The notes beneath the pieces were generated by a model, which did no database searches, was not told the origin of the DNA, and saw nothing but the letters and a program-made list of their open reading frames with translations. A DNA stretch of 43,342 bases from an uncultured Eubacteriales bacterium (lineage in GTDB: Bacteria > Bacillota > Clostridia > Oscillospirales > Oscillospiraceae). The stretch spans positions 1 through 43,342 of the forward strand of contig CABQNH010000014.1 of assembly GCA_902465435.1 (NCBI GenBank). Direction: 5' to 3'. The position numbers and the translations under genes are program-made. Positions 16,756-24,687 of this stretch are shown here, in pieces (position 1 is the first letter of the stretch; each line of letters starts with the position of its first letter).

Positions 16756-17451
16756 TTAAGCGCGCAGCGCCGTGAACTTGCGGTAGCGCTCCTCGCTGCG
16801 GCGGAAGAAGCGGGATACCGTGAAAAGCACAAAGAGTGCGACGAGCACATAATAGATCGGCAGAATGGTCGGCCACACCTGCTTGGGGAAAACCAGCCGA
16901 ACCGGGATCGCATCGAGCAGAATGTAGATCAGATAATGACTTCCGTTTGCGATCAGAGGCCGAAGCACTGCCGCGCGCAGCGCGACATAGCCCACGCAGA
17001 GCAAAAACTTCGTCGGCTTTTCCTCCGGGCAGCGCTCTGTGGAAATCATGACAAGACCGCAGAGGTAAAGCGTCCCGTGGCAGAAGAGGGAAATGAACGT
17101 ATTGACGAGCGAATCTGCGCCGTAAATCGTCTCTCCCGCAAGCATCATGGCGAGGTAATAGAAGAAGCCCGCCATCAGTCCGGAATAGGCCGCCCAGCTC
17201 TTCATCCGTTTCCAATCCGCCAAAAGGATCACCGGAACAGCAAAATATGCGACCGTCGAAAATTCGACCGGGATTTTAACAATGTGATAGACCGCAGGAT
17301 AAATCACGGCATAGCGCAGCAGGTTCCCGACGAGCAGCACCCAGCACAGAATGCGCAGGCACGTCCGGCTGAAGGAAAGCGGCCGCTTGCTGAGCTGATA
17401 CGCCGCCACATTAATCAGCAAGAACAGTGTAATTGCCAGGAAATTCAACAT
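16756..17451 (-). CDS. Multi-pass membrane protein, possibly YwaF-like
   Basis: A 231-residue protein with about six or seven hydrophobic segments and a basic C-terminal tail (RFFRRSEERYRKF). The helical layout and size resemble the YwaF/TIGR02206 family of integral membrane proteins, but I cannot confirm this by eye. It starts 15 bases after the DUF1700-like gene stops, so it probably belongs to the padR operon. A substrate or transport role is not visible. Confidence 0.7.
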   Translation of the reverse strand: MLNFLAITLFLLINVAAYQLSKRPLSFSRTCLRILCWVLLVGNLLRYAVIYPAVYHIVKIPVEFSTVAYFAVPVILLADWKRMKSWAAYSGLMAGFFYYLAMMLAGETIYGADSLVNTFISLFCHGTLYLCGLVMISTERCPEEKPTKFLLCVGYVALRAAVLRPLIANGSHYLIYILLDAIPVRLVFPKQVWPTILPIYYVLVALFVLFTVSRFFRRSEERYRKFTALRA

Positions 17452-17466
17452 GTTCCTCCCTCCCGA

Positions 17467-18195
17467 TCATCCCGCGTAGCCGAACCAGCCCCACGCGTGC
17501 CAGAACTCCAGCGTGCCTGCCGACAGGCTGCACGCCGCATAGCCGACGACGAAGCAGCTGGCAAACACGAGCAACGAAAGCAGCACGGCCGTGCGCAGAC
17601 GGCGCTTTTTCTTCGGCGCAAACTGCGGCGCAAGCGGAAGGCTCGGCAGTGTGGCCGCACCGCGGCTCTGCGCCAGCGCGTTCCGATGAAACCGTCCGTA
17701 GGAGCGGAAAATCTGACGGCAGAGCGCAAAATACCAGACGCATCCGATCACAGACAGCACGCACAGCGCCAGCAGGCTGACGCCAAGGATCGCGCCGCAC
17801 CAATACGGCATCGTCGGCAGGTATACGAAGGACAGCCGCCCCAAATCACCGATCAGGCAAATACCGGTCACGCCAAAGCTCAGTGCGCACGCGACCAGCA
17901 CAGCGCCGAAGGAAACCAGTAAGGCGGCAAACACGCCAAAGAACAGGTCGACCCAGCCCAGCCACAGCCAGGTCAGCACGGGCGAATGCTTCGCCTCCGC
18001 CGACGGGATCGGCTTGAACTGCGCCGCCAGCGTCTCCGGGTCGCCCAGCTTGGCGGCGATTTCCTCCTCTGCGTAGCCGTCCGCCAGCTTAAACGCAAAA
18101 TGTTGGGTGTATTCCTCTAAAATCTCGTCGGCGTCTTCCACATTGCGCCGGTTCAGCTCCCGCTGAAACTTCGTTAAAAATTCAAGCTTCGTCAT
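17467..18195 (-). CDS. DUF1700-family membrane protein
   Basis: A 242-residue protein. The N-terminal cytoplasmic helical part (residues 1-65: MTKLEFLTKFQRELNRR, LEEYTQHFA, EEEIAAKLGDPETLAAQF) is the conserved DUF1700/HAAS segment. Membrane segments lie near 78-105, 112-150 and 203-225. Such proteins are typically encoded right after a PadR regulator, as here, and are thought to be part of membrane-stress or envelope signalling systems. I chose the ATG at 18195, which overlaps the end of padR and follows GGAGG by 9 bases; a further ATG nine bases upstream is too close to that site. Confidence 0.85.
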   Translation of the reverse strand: MTKLEFLTKFQRELNRRNVEDADEILEEYTQHFAFKLADGYAEEEIAAKLGDPETLAAQFKPIPSAEAKHSPVLTWLWLGWVDLFFGVFAALLVSFGAVLVACALSFGVTGICLIGDLGRLSFVYLPTMPYWCGAILGVSLLALCVLSVIGCVWYFALCRQIFRSYGRFHRNALAQSRGAATLPSLPLAPQFAPKKKRRLRTAVLLSLLVFASCFVVGYAACSLSAGTLEFWHAWGWFGYAG

Positions 18196-18511
18196 TTGCT
18201 TCATCCTCCTCCAGCAGCTTTTGAATGGTGCGCGCGAAGCGCAGGTACTCCGTGCGTCCCTCCCGATACGTCTCGCAGCCAAGCTCCGTCAGCTTATAAT
18301 ACTTTCGCGGCGGCCCGCCGCTCTCCTCCTGCAAATACGTTGTGAGCAATCCGTCTGCCTTCAGCTTTCGGAGGATCAGATAGACGGTCCCGTCCGCAAT
18401 GTCGATATGACCGGACAAATACTCCGCGATCTCATAGCCATAGCAGTCGCGCTTTTTCAGGAGCGACAGCACGCACAGCTCAAGAACGCCCTTTTTATAT
18501 TGGTTGTTCAT
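18182..18511 (-). CDS. PadR-family transcriptional regulator
   Basis: A 109-residue winged-helix repressor. KKGVLELCVLSLLKKRDCYGYEI near residues 6-28 is the conserved first part; DGTVYLILRKLKADGLL near 39-55 is the recognition helix region, and GGPPRKYYKLTELG near 64-77 the wing. It overlaps the DUF1700 gene and probably represses its own operon. GGGGTGAG lies just upstream of the start. Confidence 0.92.
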   Translation of the reverse strand: MNNQYKKGVLELCVLSLLKKRDCYGYEIAEYLSGHIDIADGTVYLILRKLKADGLLTTYLQEESGGPPRKYYKLTELGCETYREGRTEYLRFARTIQKLLEEDEANDEA

Positions 18512-18541
18512 CGTCTCACCCCTTGCGTTGTTCTCTTTGTT

Positions 18542-18577
18542 ACTACTGCATTATATTCAATAGTTTTAAAATGTCAA
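18542..18577 (-). promoter_or_regulatory. padR promoter with overlapping operator-like palindrome
   Basis: On the minus strand TTGACA (18572-18577) and TATAAT (18550-18555) are perfect consensus hexamers 16 bases apart. An imperfect 23-bp palindrome with ACTA...TAGT ends (18542-18564) covers the -10, as expected for autorepression by PadR. Confidence 0.65.
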
Positions 18578-18675
18578 TAGCAATTTTCGTTTTTTTGAAA
18601 AAATATTGGAGCCGAAATCTGCCGTTTCCAGCGGAGAACACACTGGCGGGAGCGCTTCGAACCTCCGACAAAAGA

Positions 18676-18733
18676 AATCACAGCAGCCTGCCGCGCCGCA
18701 CAAAGCGCACGCGCCGAAGCCGCTGTGATTTTT
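18676..18733. terminator. Hairpin with T-rich flanks
   Basis: ATCACAGC (18677-18684) pairs with GCTGTGAT (18722-18729), enclosing GC-rich sequence. T tracts flank it on both strands. It may back up the terminator at 18814-18856 or be part of a structured RNA. Confidence 0.4.
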
Positions 18734-18813
18734 CGCATGTTCTGCCCGCACCGGGGGTTCCGTATTGGGTCCGCCTGTCACTTTGCCGGGTACGGACTTG
18801 ACGGGCAGTATGC

Positions 18814-18856
18814 AAAAAACGCGGGGATCCAATGCGGATTCCCACGTTTATTTTTT
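18814..18856 (-). terminator. Terminator downstream of adenine deaminase
   Basis: An 11-bp stem with two imperfect pairs (18820-18830 with 18836-18846) is followed by six T on the minus strand and a T-rich run on the plus strand. It is the first good minus-strand terminator after the adenine deaminase stop at 19425, and the repeat element at 18863-19413 lies between them. Confidence 0.65.
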
Positions 18857-19068
18857 CGCTGCTTAGCGTCAGCTGACAAGGGCAGACACGCTTGCGGGTC
18901 GGACTGGAACGCCGTCTGCTGCGTGATCGTCCTTGACTTGCGCCAGCAAGCCTGCGTCCTCTGCCTTGCAGACAACGCCCCAGACCGGCCGGCAAGTCCT
19001 TCGGAGTTTTTCACGGAGGATAGACGGCGGCTGGCAAGGCAGACGAGACAGGCGGGCCGGCGCCCGCC

Positions 19069-19102
19069 CCAGCGTGTCAAAAAACCTTTTTTGACACGCT
19101 GG
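19069..19102. repeat. Perfect 16-bp inverted repeat inside the nested element
   Basis: The arms 19069-19084 and 19087-19102 are exactly complementary with a 2-base loop. It marks the left border of the inner repeat and ends in six A or T next to the loop, so it is a very stable hairpin. Confidence 0.7.
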
Positions 19103-19322
19103 CAGGCTATCAAGAAAGTTCGGAATACGAGTAACTCGCGCCAGTCGGCGTACATAGGTACGGTAGGGCGCGAGTTCCGAAGTAAGTCAAAATAATAAAC
19201 TTTATCCACTTTTTGAACCGTATTTGTTTGAAATTTTTCAAAAATTGAATAGGTGCGTTTCGCATAGAAATCGTCAAAAATGTTTTCTCATTTTGACGAT
19301 TACGGACTTTATTGACAGCCTG
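19088..19322 (+). repeat. Inner repeat B, copy 1
   Basis: Read in reverse complement it matches 36281-36460 along its length: both share CTGTCAATAAAGTCCGTAA, a CGTCAAAA block, AAGTGCGTT-like and TTTTGACTTRCTTCGGAAC blocks, and AACTTTCTTGATNG near the other end. This copy carries an extra insert of about 55 bases (19119-19175). Confidence 0.65.
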
Positions 19323-19424
19323 AGGCGGGCTGGCGCCCGCCCACGAGGATAACGACGCCAGACGTCGTTTTGCCCCGTGAAAAACCGTGTGCGCCCCTGT
19401 CAACTGACGCTAAATGCCTTGTAC

Positions 19425-21161
19425 TCAGATGTACTGCTGCTTAATGACGTCAATGACGCCGCGCGTGGTCAGGCGGAGCGTCGGAATGACGGGCAGCGAC
19501 ATGAAGGAAAGCGTCATAAAGGGGTCGATATCGTGGCTGACGCCGCGCGCGAAGGCCATTTCCTTTGCGTGCTCCAAATCCCGGTTGACGTTGACGAGAC
19601 TGTCATCGCTCATCAGGCCGGCAATCTTCAGCTCAACCTCGCCGCAGATTTTTCCGTCCTCAACGACAACGATGCCGCCGCGCGTCTCGACAATTCGATT
19701 TGCGGCGAAGGCCATGTCCTCTTCGTTCGTGCCGACCACAATGATATTGTGGCTGTCATGCGAAATGGAGGTTGCGACGGCGCCGTGCTTCAGGCCGTAG
19801 CCCTGCAGATAGCCGAGGCCGATATGGTGTGTGTTCTTATGGCGCTCGATCACGGCAATCTTCAGAATATCCTTCTCCACATCGATCGCGGAGGCATAGC
19901 CGTTGTCGGTGGAGATGATCTCGCCGGGGATCATGCCGATCACGCCGCGCGGGCGCTCGTCGTGGAAATCCTCCGCCGTCAGATGGGCGACATGGAAGGT
20001 ATCGTGCGCACGTTTTTCGAGGTAGTCCTCGATCTTCGGCACTTCAAAATCCTCCAACTTGCCCTCATGATACATGAGCTTGCCTTTCTTGAAGACCTGC
20101 TCGATGTGGAAATCCTTAAAGTTGTCAATGACGACGAGGTCACCGAGATAGCCGGGCGCAATTGCACCGCGGTTATTGAGCAGGAAATAGCGCGCCGCAT
20201 GATGCCCAGCCGCCTTAATGGCGATGATGGGATCGACGCCGTATTCGTTGATGGCCTTTTTAATAATGTAATCGATGTGCCCCTTCTCCAGAAGGTCGCT
20301 CGGGTGCTTATCGTCCGTGCAGAACATGCAGCGCTCGGCATACTGCGGCACAAGCAGCGGCGCAAGCGCCTCCAGATTGCGGGCAGCCGTGCCCTCACGA
20401 ATCATGATGAACTGGCCGCGCTGGAGCTTTGCAATGGCATCGTTGACGTCGGAGCACTCGTGGTCGGAATACACGCCGGCGGCGACATAGGTATCGAGAT
20501 CCTTGCCGACCAGGCCAGGGGCATGGCCATCGATCTTTTTATGATGCGCCTGCGCGGCGACGATCTTGGAAACGACCTCCGCGTCGTTGTGGATCACGCC
20601 GTAAGCGTTCATCATTTCGGCCAGACCCTGTACGCGGGGATAATCATAGAAAGAATCGATCGCGCGATAGTCAAGATTCGCGCCGGATTCGTCCATCGGC
20701 GTTGCGGGAACGCAGGAGGGAAGCATAAAGCGCACGTCGATCGGCAGTCCCTCGGTCGCCTGGAACATATAGTCGATGCCGTCCGTGCCCATGACGTTGG
20801 TAATCTCATGCGGGTCGGTAATGACGGTGGTCGTGCCGTGAGGAAGCGTGGCCTTGACAAATTCCTTCGGCGTGACCATGGAGCTTTCCAGATGGATATG
20901 CGAGTCGATAAAGCCGGGGCAGACGATCTTTCCGGAGACATCGATCTCGACCTTGCCCTCATACTCGCCCATACCGACGATCAGGCCGTTTGCCATGGCG
21001 ATATCTGCCTTGCAAAGCTCATTTGAAAAGACGTTGACATAGGTAGCATTCTTGAGCACCACGTCGGCCTTCTCGCGGCCGGAGGCGGCTTCGATGATTC
21101 GCTGTTTTTTGAGGAGCTTCCGCTGAATTTTACCGGCGTAGCTCTCGGTAGTCTGTGCCAT
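19425..21161 (-). CDS. ade: Adenine deaminase
   Basis: This amidohydrolase converts adenine to hypoxanthine and ammonia. The 578 residues match the Ade family. GFIDSHIHLESSMVTPKEF near residues 85-103 holds the HxH metal ligands. HGTTTVITDPHEITNVMG near 108-125 follows, then a DGHAPGLVGKDLDTYVAAG region near 195-213 and FCTDDKHPSDLLEKGHIDYI near 260-279 with the catalytic Asp. The C-terminal adenine-deaminase domain is complete, with HDSHNIIVVG near 490. The ATG at 21161 follows TTGGAGG. Its product could feed the xanthine dehydrogenase encoded at 9.6-13.3 kb. Confidence 0.95.
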   Translation of the reverse strand: MAQTTESYAGKIQRKLLKKQRIIEAASGREKADVVLKNATYVNVFSNELCKADIAMANGLIVGMGEYEGKVEIDVSGKIVCPGFIDSHIHLESSMVTPKEFVKATLPHGTTTVITDPHEITNVMGTDGIDYMFQATEGLPIDVRFMLPSCVPATPMDESGANLDYRAIDSFYDYPRVQGLAEMMNAYGVIHNDAEVVSKIVAAQAHHKKIDGHAPGLVGKDLDTYVAAGVYSDHECSDVNDAIAKLQRGQFIMIREGTAARNLEALAPLLVPQYAERCMFCTDDKHPSDLLEKGHIDYIIKKAINEYGVDPIIAIKAAGHHAARYFLLNNRGAIAPGYLGDLVVIDNFKDFHIEQVFKKGKLMYHEGKLEDFEVPKIEDYLEKRAHDTFHVAHLTAEDFHDERPRGVIGMIPGEIISTDNGYASAIDVEKDILKIAVIERHKNTHHIGLGYLQGYGLKHGAVATSISHDSHNIIVVGTNEEDMAFAANRIVETRGGIVVVEDGKICGEVELKIAGLMSDDSLVNVNRDLEHAKEMAFARGVSHDIDPFMTLSFMSLPVIPTLRLTTRGVIDVIKQQYI

Positions 21162-21211
21162 ATCAAATCCTCCAATCAAAATTGTTCTACTTTTCCATTT
21201 TATTAGCTAAT

Positions 21212-21241
21212 ATTATACCGCAACGGCAGCGGAAAGTCCAA
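21212..21241 (-). promoter_or_regulatory. Promoter of adenine deaminase
   Basis: On the minus strand a perfect TATAAT (21212-21217) lies 18 bases after TTGGAC (21236-21241), about 45 bases before the start codon. No purine riboswitch fits between them. Confidence 0.55.
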
Positions 21242-21333
21242 GCGGCATATTGCACAAATTTTCGTTCTCTTTTTTGACGCGCCGCGCCGGTGTATCCATC
21301 GCGCCAGCGCTTTGCCGAATGATGCAGAGATGC

Positions 21334-21369
21334 AAAAATCCGACCTCATATTTCTGAGGTCGGATTTTT
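21334..21369. terminator. Bidirectional terminator
   Basis: A 15-bp perfect stem (21334-21348 with 21355-21369) with A and T runs at its base lies just after the VanW gene stop. On the minus strand it terminates that gene. Confidence 0.85.
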
Positions 21370-21377
21370 AAGGCGCC

Positions 21378-23318
21378 TTAGGTCTGTGACATGCTCCAGT
21401 CCCAGCGCGGCAAATTCGATTCCGTCGTAGCCTCCGTGGGCGGCTCCGTCGGCGGTTCGGTCGGTGCCTCCGTAGGCGGCTCGGTGGGCACTTCCGTGGG
21501 CGGCTCCGTCGGCGGCTCCGTCGGCTGTACCTTGTTGGGATCCTCAACCGCCGTGATTTCGTCGCGGCGGCGATAGCGCGAGTTCGCCTCCCAATTGCGG
21601 GAAATGACATTGCCGTTGGCGTCTACATAAACGCGGTAGGTCGTCCAGGTCGAGCCGGTATAGCCGGAAACGATGACCTGCCCCGGCGAATAGCTCTCGC
21701 CGTCCTTAATGATATGCTCTACCTTTTCATAGGGATCCTCGCTGTTCTTAACGCATTCCATTTTGACGGTGTAATTCTTCGTCTTGGTGCCGATGATGCG
21801 GATATGCACCTGACCGCCGGAAACCCACGCTTCGATCTTGATCGGGAACTCCGAGGTGTTCTTAAACTTAAAGTCCAGACTGCCGTAGTAGACCGTGGCG
21901 TCCATGCCGCCGGGGGTATAGCCGGCGAAGAAGTTGTGCTCCGTGCGCTCGACGATGCCCATATCGGCATACAGCGCCGCGCAGTAAATCGTCGATGCGA
22001 CCTGGCAGATACCGCCGCCGAGCTGATCGGCCGAGTCGTTGCCGACATAGACGGTAGCGGGCTTATAGCCCTTGGCCGCCGTGCGCTGGCCGACGACGCC
22101 GTTGAAGGAGAAAACCTCGCCGGGCAAAAAGACCCGTCCGTTGATCGCCTTGCAGGCGAGAATCAGATTGTTGGTACGGTTCTCGCCCTTGGAATGCCAG
22201 GTGTCATACTTCCCAAGCACATCGGCAAACAGCTTGCTCTCCAGATATGCCTTGGTCATCTCCGGGACGATGGTGTCCAGCTCGACCGTGACTGTTTCGC
22301 CGGGCTGCGCTGCCTCAAGCTGCCCCACCACGGTCTTTTTATCAAAGCCGTAGCCGTTGACCTCCTCCGTAACGGTAAAGGTCTTTTCATCATAGGCCGC
22401 GGGCACCGCCTCCTTGCAGTATTTGGCGTAGATCGCGTCTACGTCAACGGGCGCGGGATATTCATCCTGGAATGCGTCCTTGACGGTAAACTCCATATTG
22501 TAGTAGGCGTCCAGAATTTTGTTGTAAAGCACCGTTGCATCCAACGTGCGGCCGCGCTGCCCCAGCGTAATGTCAATGGTCTCCACGCTATGCGTTTCTT
22601 CCTTGCCGTCCACCGTGTTGGTAACCTGCTTCTGCGCGCCCTGCTTTACCTCCGGCTGCTTCAGCTCTGTTGCCGTTTCTGCAAGATAGCTGTTCAAAAA
22701 TTCGTGAATATAGTCCTCGTTGAGGGCCATGTACTGCGTGAGTGCAACGGTATGCGTGCCCTCGCCGCGAATCTTCAGCGCATCCTCGACGGCCTTTTCC
22801 GCATCGACCTGCACATGGACGTCCACAGCCTGCAGGCAGAGCGTGCTGTCCACCGCCATGCCGGGGAAATCCGGATCCTCCGGCTCCGTCGGCTCCGTGG
22901 TCTCCGATTCGGCAGGCTCCGTCGTGGCAGGCTCGGTGGCCTCCTGCGTCGGCGCGTCGCCTTCCTCGGTTGCCTCCGGCTCTTCCGGCTCATAGGTGAC
23001 CTTGATCGTCTCCTTTTCCGGCTCGCTGTAAAGCAGGACGGTCATATTCTCCTTCTCATACACGGAGACGGCCTCCTGCACCGCAGCCAGCGCCTCCTCC
23101 TTGCCCATTCCCGCGATATCCACGCCGGCAAGGTAAAGATGGGTCGGCTTTTTCTGCCTCTCCGGGCGCAGTACCAACAGCCCGACGCCTACCAGCACGA
23201 TCGCCGCAGCCGAAGCGGCCAGCGCGATCCACAGTCCCTTCCTGGACTTTTTCTTCTTTGCATGCTCCGGCTTGGAGGCCGGAACTGCACGGCTTTTTTC
23301 AAATTTTCCTCTTGTCAT
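21378..23318 (-). CDS. VanW-family membrane-anchored cell-wall protein
   Basis: A 646-residue protein with a basic cytoplasmic N-terminus (KKKKSRKG), one membrane segment (about residues 28-50) and a large outer part. A YoaR-type peptidoglycan-binding-like region follows (about 60-330), interrupted by an acidic Thr/Glu/Pro linker near 108-150. The VanW domain covers about 370-520, with GRVFLPGEVFSFNGVVGQRT, ADQLGGGICQVASTIYCAAL and RTEHNFFAGYTPGGMDATVYYG. The C-terminus is a low-complexity PTEPPTE tail (about 600-632). VanW proteins occur in vancomycin-resistance clusters, but most are of unknown function; no other van gene is nearby. Confidence 0.9.
   Translation of the reverse strand: MTRGKFEKSRAVPASKPEHAKKKKSRKGLWIALAASAAAIVLVGVGLLVLRPERQKKPTHLYLAGVDIAGMGKEEALAAVQEAVSVYEKENMTVLLYSEPEKETIKVTYEPEEPEATEEGDAPTQEATEPATTEPAESETTEPTEPEDPDFPGMAVDSTLCLQAVDVHVQVDAEKAVEDALKIRGEGTHTVALTQYMALNEDYIHEFLNSYLAETATELKQPEVKQGAQKQVTNTVDGKEETHSVETIDITLGQRGRTLDATVLYNKILDAYYNMEFTVKDAFQDEYPAPVDVDAIYAKYCKEAVPAAYDEKTFTVTEEVNGYGFDKKTVVGQLEAAQPGETVTVELDTIVPEMTKAYLESKLFADVLGKYDTWHSKGENRTNNLILACKAINGRVFLPGEVFSFNGVVGQRTAAKGYKPATVYVGNDSADQLGGGICQVASTIYCAALYADMGIVERTEHNFFAGYTPGGMDATVYYGSLDFKFKNTSEFPIKIEAWVSGGQVHIRIIGTKTKNYTVKMECVKNSEDPYEKVEHIIKDGESYSPGQVIVSGYTGSTWTTYRVYVDANGNVISRNWEANSRYRRRDEITAVEDPNKVQPTEPPTEPPTEVPTEPPTEAPTEPPTEPPTEATTESNLPRWDWSMSQT
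21425..21530. repeat. Minisatellite coding PTEPPTE repeats
   Basis: A 12-base-type unit (GGCGGCTCCGTC and variants) recurs about eight times within the 3' end of the VanW gene and encodes Pro-Thr-Glu-rich sequence. Repeat number may vary between strains. Confidence 0.7.
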
Positions 23319-23615
23319 ATTTTTCTCCTGCGTCTTTCTAAGGACGTATCCTTTCTATCAGGCCGCGCAATGCGGCGCGGTCAAGCTGTCGATCGAATCC
23401 GCAGCCGGTAAAGCAGCTCGCGTTCCTGCCCTCCCCGCTTCGGTCTTACTTTTCAGAACATCCCCATCTGGTTGAAAAAGGAGGGGCCGCTCTGCTTCCA
23501 TCCTTCTCCCGATTCCCCGGTCGGCGCAGCAAACGGTTTTTTCGGCATACCGACGCGGCGGGCGATTGGTTCTCTTTGCGAAGCATCGCCATCGGGCGAA
23601 CGCTCCACAGCTATT

Positions 23616-23645
23616 ATTATAATGGAATTCCAGTAAAAAATGCAA
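23616..23645 (-). promoter_or_regulatory. Promoter of the VanW gene, long leader
   Basis: On the minus strand TTGCAT (23640-23645) and TATAAT (23616-23621) are 18 bases apart. The start codon is about 290 bases further, leaving a long leader (23319-23610). A 31-codon minus-strand ORF (MPKKPFAAPTGESGEGW to NQMGMF, about 23457-23552) in the leader lacks a good ribosome site, so I do not call it. Confidence 0.5.
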
Positions 23646-23812
23646 CAACATTTCTGTAACGAAGCCATTACAATATGTCCCCGTTTTTTGTGAATTCTGT
23701 CGAAAAACCGGCGCGGCACACGTCCGGCGTATATTCCCGCCGCAGGGAAACAAACTAATCGCAGGAAGCGTGCGAGGCAAAAGCGCCGCCTCGCCGACAA
23801 GGAGGTCAACGT

Positions 23813-23980
23813 ATGGAAACGCAAAAGAAATCGCCCGCCGTCCCCTTTGAGATCCGGGATCCGAAGCTGCCGAGCGTCCACGGCGACACCTCGCCAAGCC
23901 CCGGCGGCTCGCACCGCTGCGCGGAGCCTGCCCCCGAGAACCTGATGCAGGCACAGGTGCAGGGGGAATACCGGGACTGA
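23813..23980 (+). CDS. Small hypothetical protein with strong ribosome site
   Basis: This 55-residue ORF starts at an ATG preceded by AAGGAGG with a 6-base spacer. The peptide begins METQKKSPAVPFEIRDPKLP and ends LMQAQVQGEYRD; it is hydrophilic, proline-rich and without a signal peptide, with one Cys. It lies 168 bases before a Cys-rich peptide gene on the same strand, so the two may be cotranscribed. I do not recognise a family. The support is the ribosome site and position only. Confidence 0.55.
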   Translation: METQKKSPAVPFEIRDPKLPSVHGDTSPSPGGSHRCAEPAPENLMQAQVQGEYRD

Positions 23981-24148
23981 CGCGAATTTTGCCGAAGAAT
24001 GGAACCTGCAGGCCGGATGCGGCATAGGATGTGTGGAAGGGAAACCCCTTCGGCGGGCGCGAATCGGCACGGCGGTGTACGGCAGACCCTCGCCGCGCGC
24101 ATCGTGCCGGAACGCCCCGGATCCAATTTATCTGGGAGGATTTTTCTT

Positions 24149-24409
24149 ATGTGCTGCAATCAGAATTCATTCTTCGGCATTGGGACGCTGAGCGGCTGCG
24201 GCTGCAGGGAAAACACGCTGATGGATGCCCTGACTGACGCCATCCGCAGCTCCGGCTGCAATTCCTGCGGCTGCAATTCCTGCGGCAGCTCGCGTAACTC
24301 CGGCTGCAGCTCCTGCGGCAGCTCGTGCGGCTCCTGCGGCTGCAATTCCTGCGGCAGCTCGTGCGGCTCCTGCGGCGGCTCGCGCAATTCGGGCTGCGGC
24401 TGCGGCTGA
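24149..24409 (+). CDS. Cys/Ser/Gly-rich repeat peptide
   Basis: An 86-residue protein that starts at an ATG preceded by GGGAGGA. The first 34 residues (MCCNQNSFFGIGTLSGCGC, then a short helix near TLMDALTDAIRSS) precede a tail of about 52 residues built of CNSCG, CGSSCGSCG and SRNSG units, with 16 Cys in the tail. No signal peptide. The tail is Gly/Ser/Cys-rich like the microcin B17 precursor, but no modification enzyme is encoded in the window; a spore-coat, metal-binding or structural protein is equally possible. A hairpin at 24417-24442 follows. Confidence 0.6.
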   Translation: MCCNQNSFFGIGTLSGCGCRENTLMDALTDAIRSSGCNSCGCNSCGSSRNSGCSSCGSSCGSCGCNSCGSSCGSCGGSRNSGCGCG

Positions 24410-24416
24410 CAGAATC

Positions 24417-24442
24417 GTATGCAGAGCCAACGCTCTGCATAC
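24417..24442 (+). terminator. Hairpin after the Cys-rich peptide gene
   Basis: A 10-bp perfect stem (24417-24426 with 24433-24442) starts 7 bases after the stop codon. The following T tract is weak, so termination is uncertain. Confidence 0.4.
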
Positions 24443-24687
24443 TACTTAAAAAGCACAACAGGAAATATCCGACACCTCATACTTGCAGACATCCGCTCTT
24501 AATCTGCATCTGCGCAGACGTGCTGGGCGGCGTAGGTTCCCGAACACCCATTTTTTGTGGCGCACATTGGGAACGCACACCGCCCGGCAGCAATCTGAAT
24601 GCAATAGAATAGACGGCAAAGCACCCTTCGGGTTCCACAAAATGCCATAAATAATTCGGCGGCACGGAACGCTCCCGCAGGGCGGTC

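Larger units (their letters stand above)
18863..19413. mobile_element. Nested non-autonomous repeat element, copy 1
   Basis: The element runs from TTAGCGTCAGCTGACAAGGGC to a right end whose reverse complement differs at only two of 21 positions, so it has terminal inverted repeats. Its outer arms (about 18863-18943 and 19343-19413) match a compact 157-bp copy at 32059-32215. The 400 bases between the arms are absent from the compact copy. They contain a second repeat (19088-19322) also found at 36281-36460, bordered by two near-identical palindromes (about 19050-19070 and 19326-19346). No transposase gene is present, so it resembles a MITE that other elements have entered. Confidence 0.7.

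Noticed and set aside
23457..23552. A 31-codon minus-strand ORF in the VanW leader
   Set aside because: Codon composition is plausible, but there is no ribosome-binding site before its ATG; kept only as a note.
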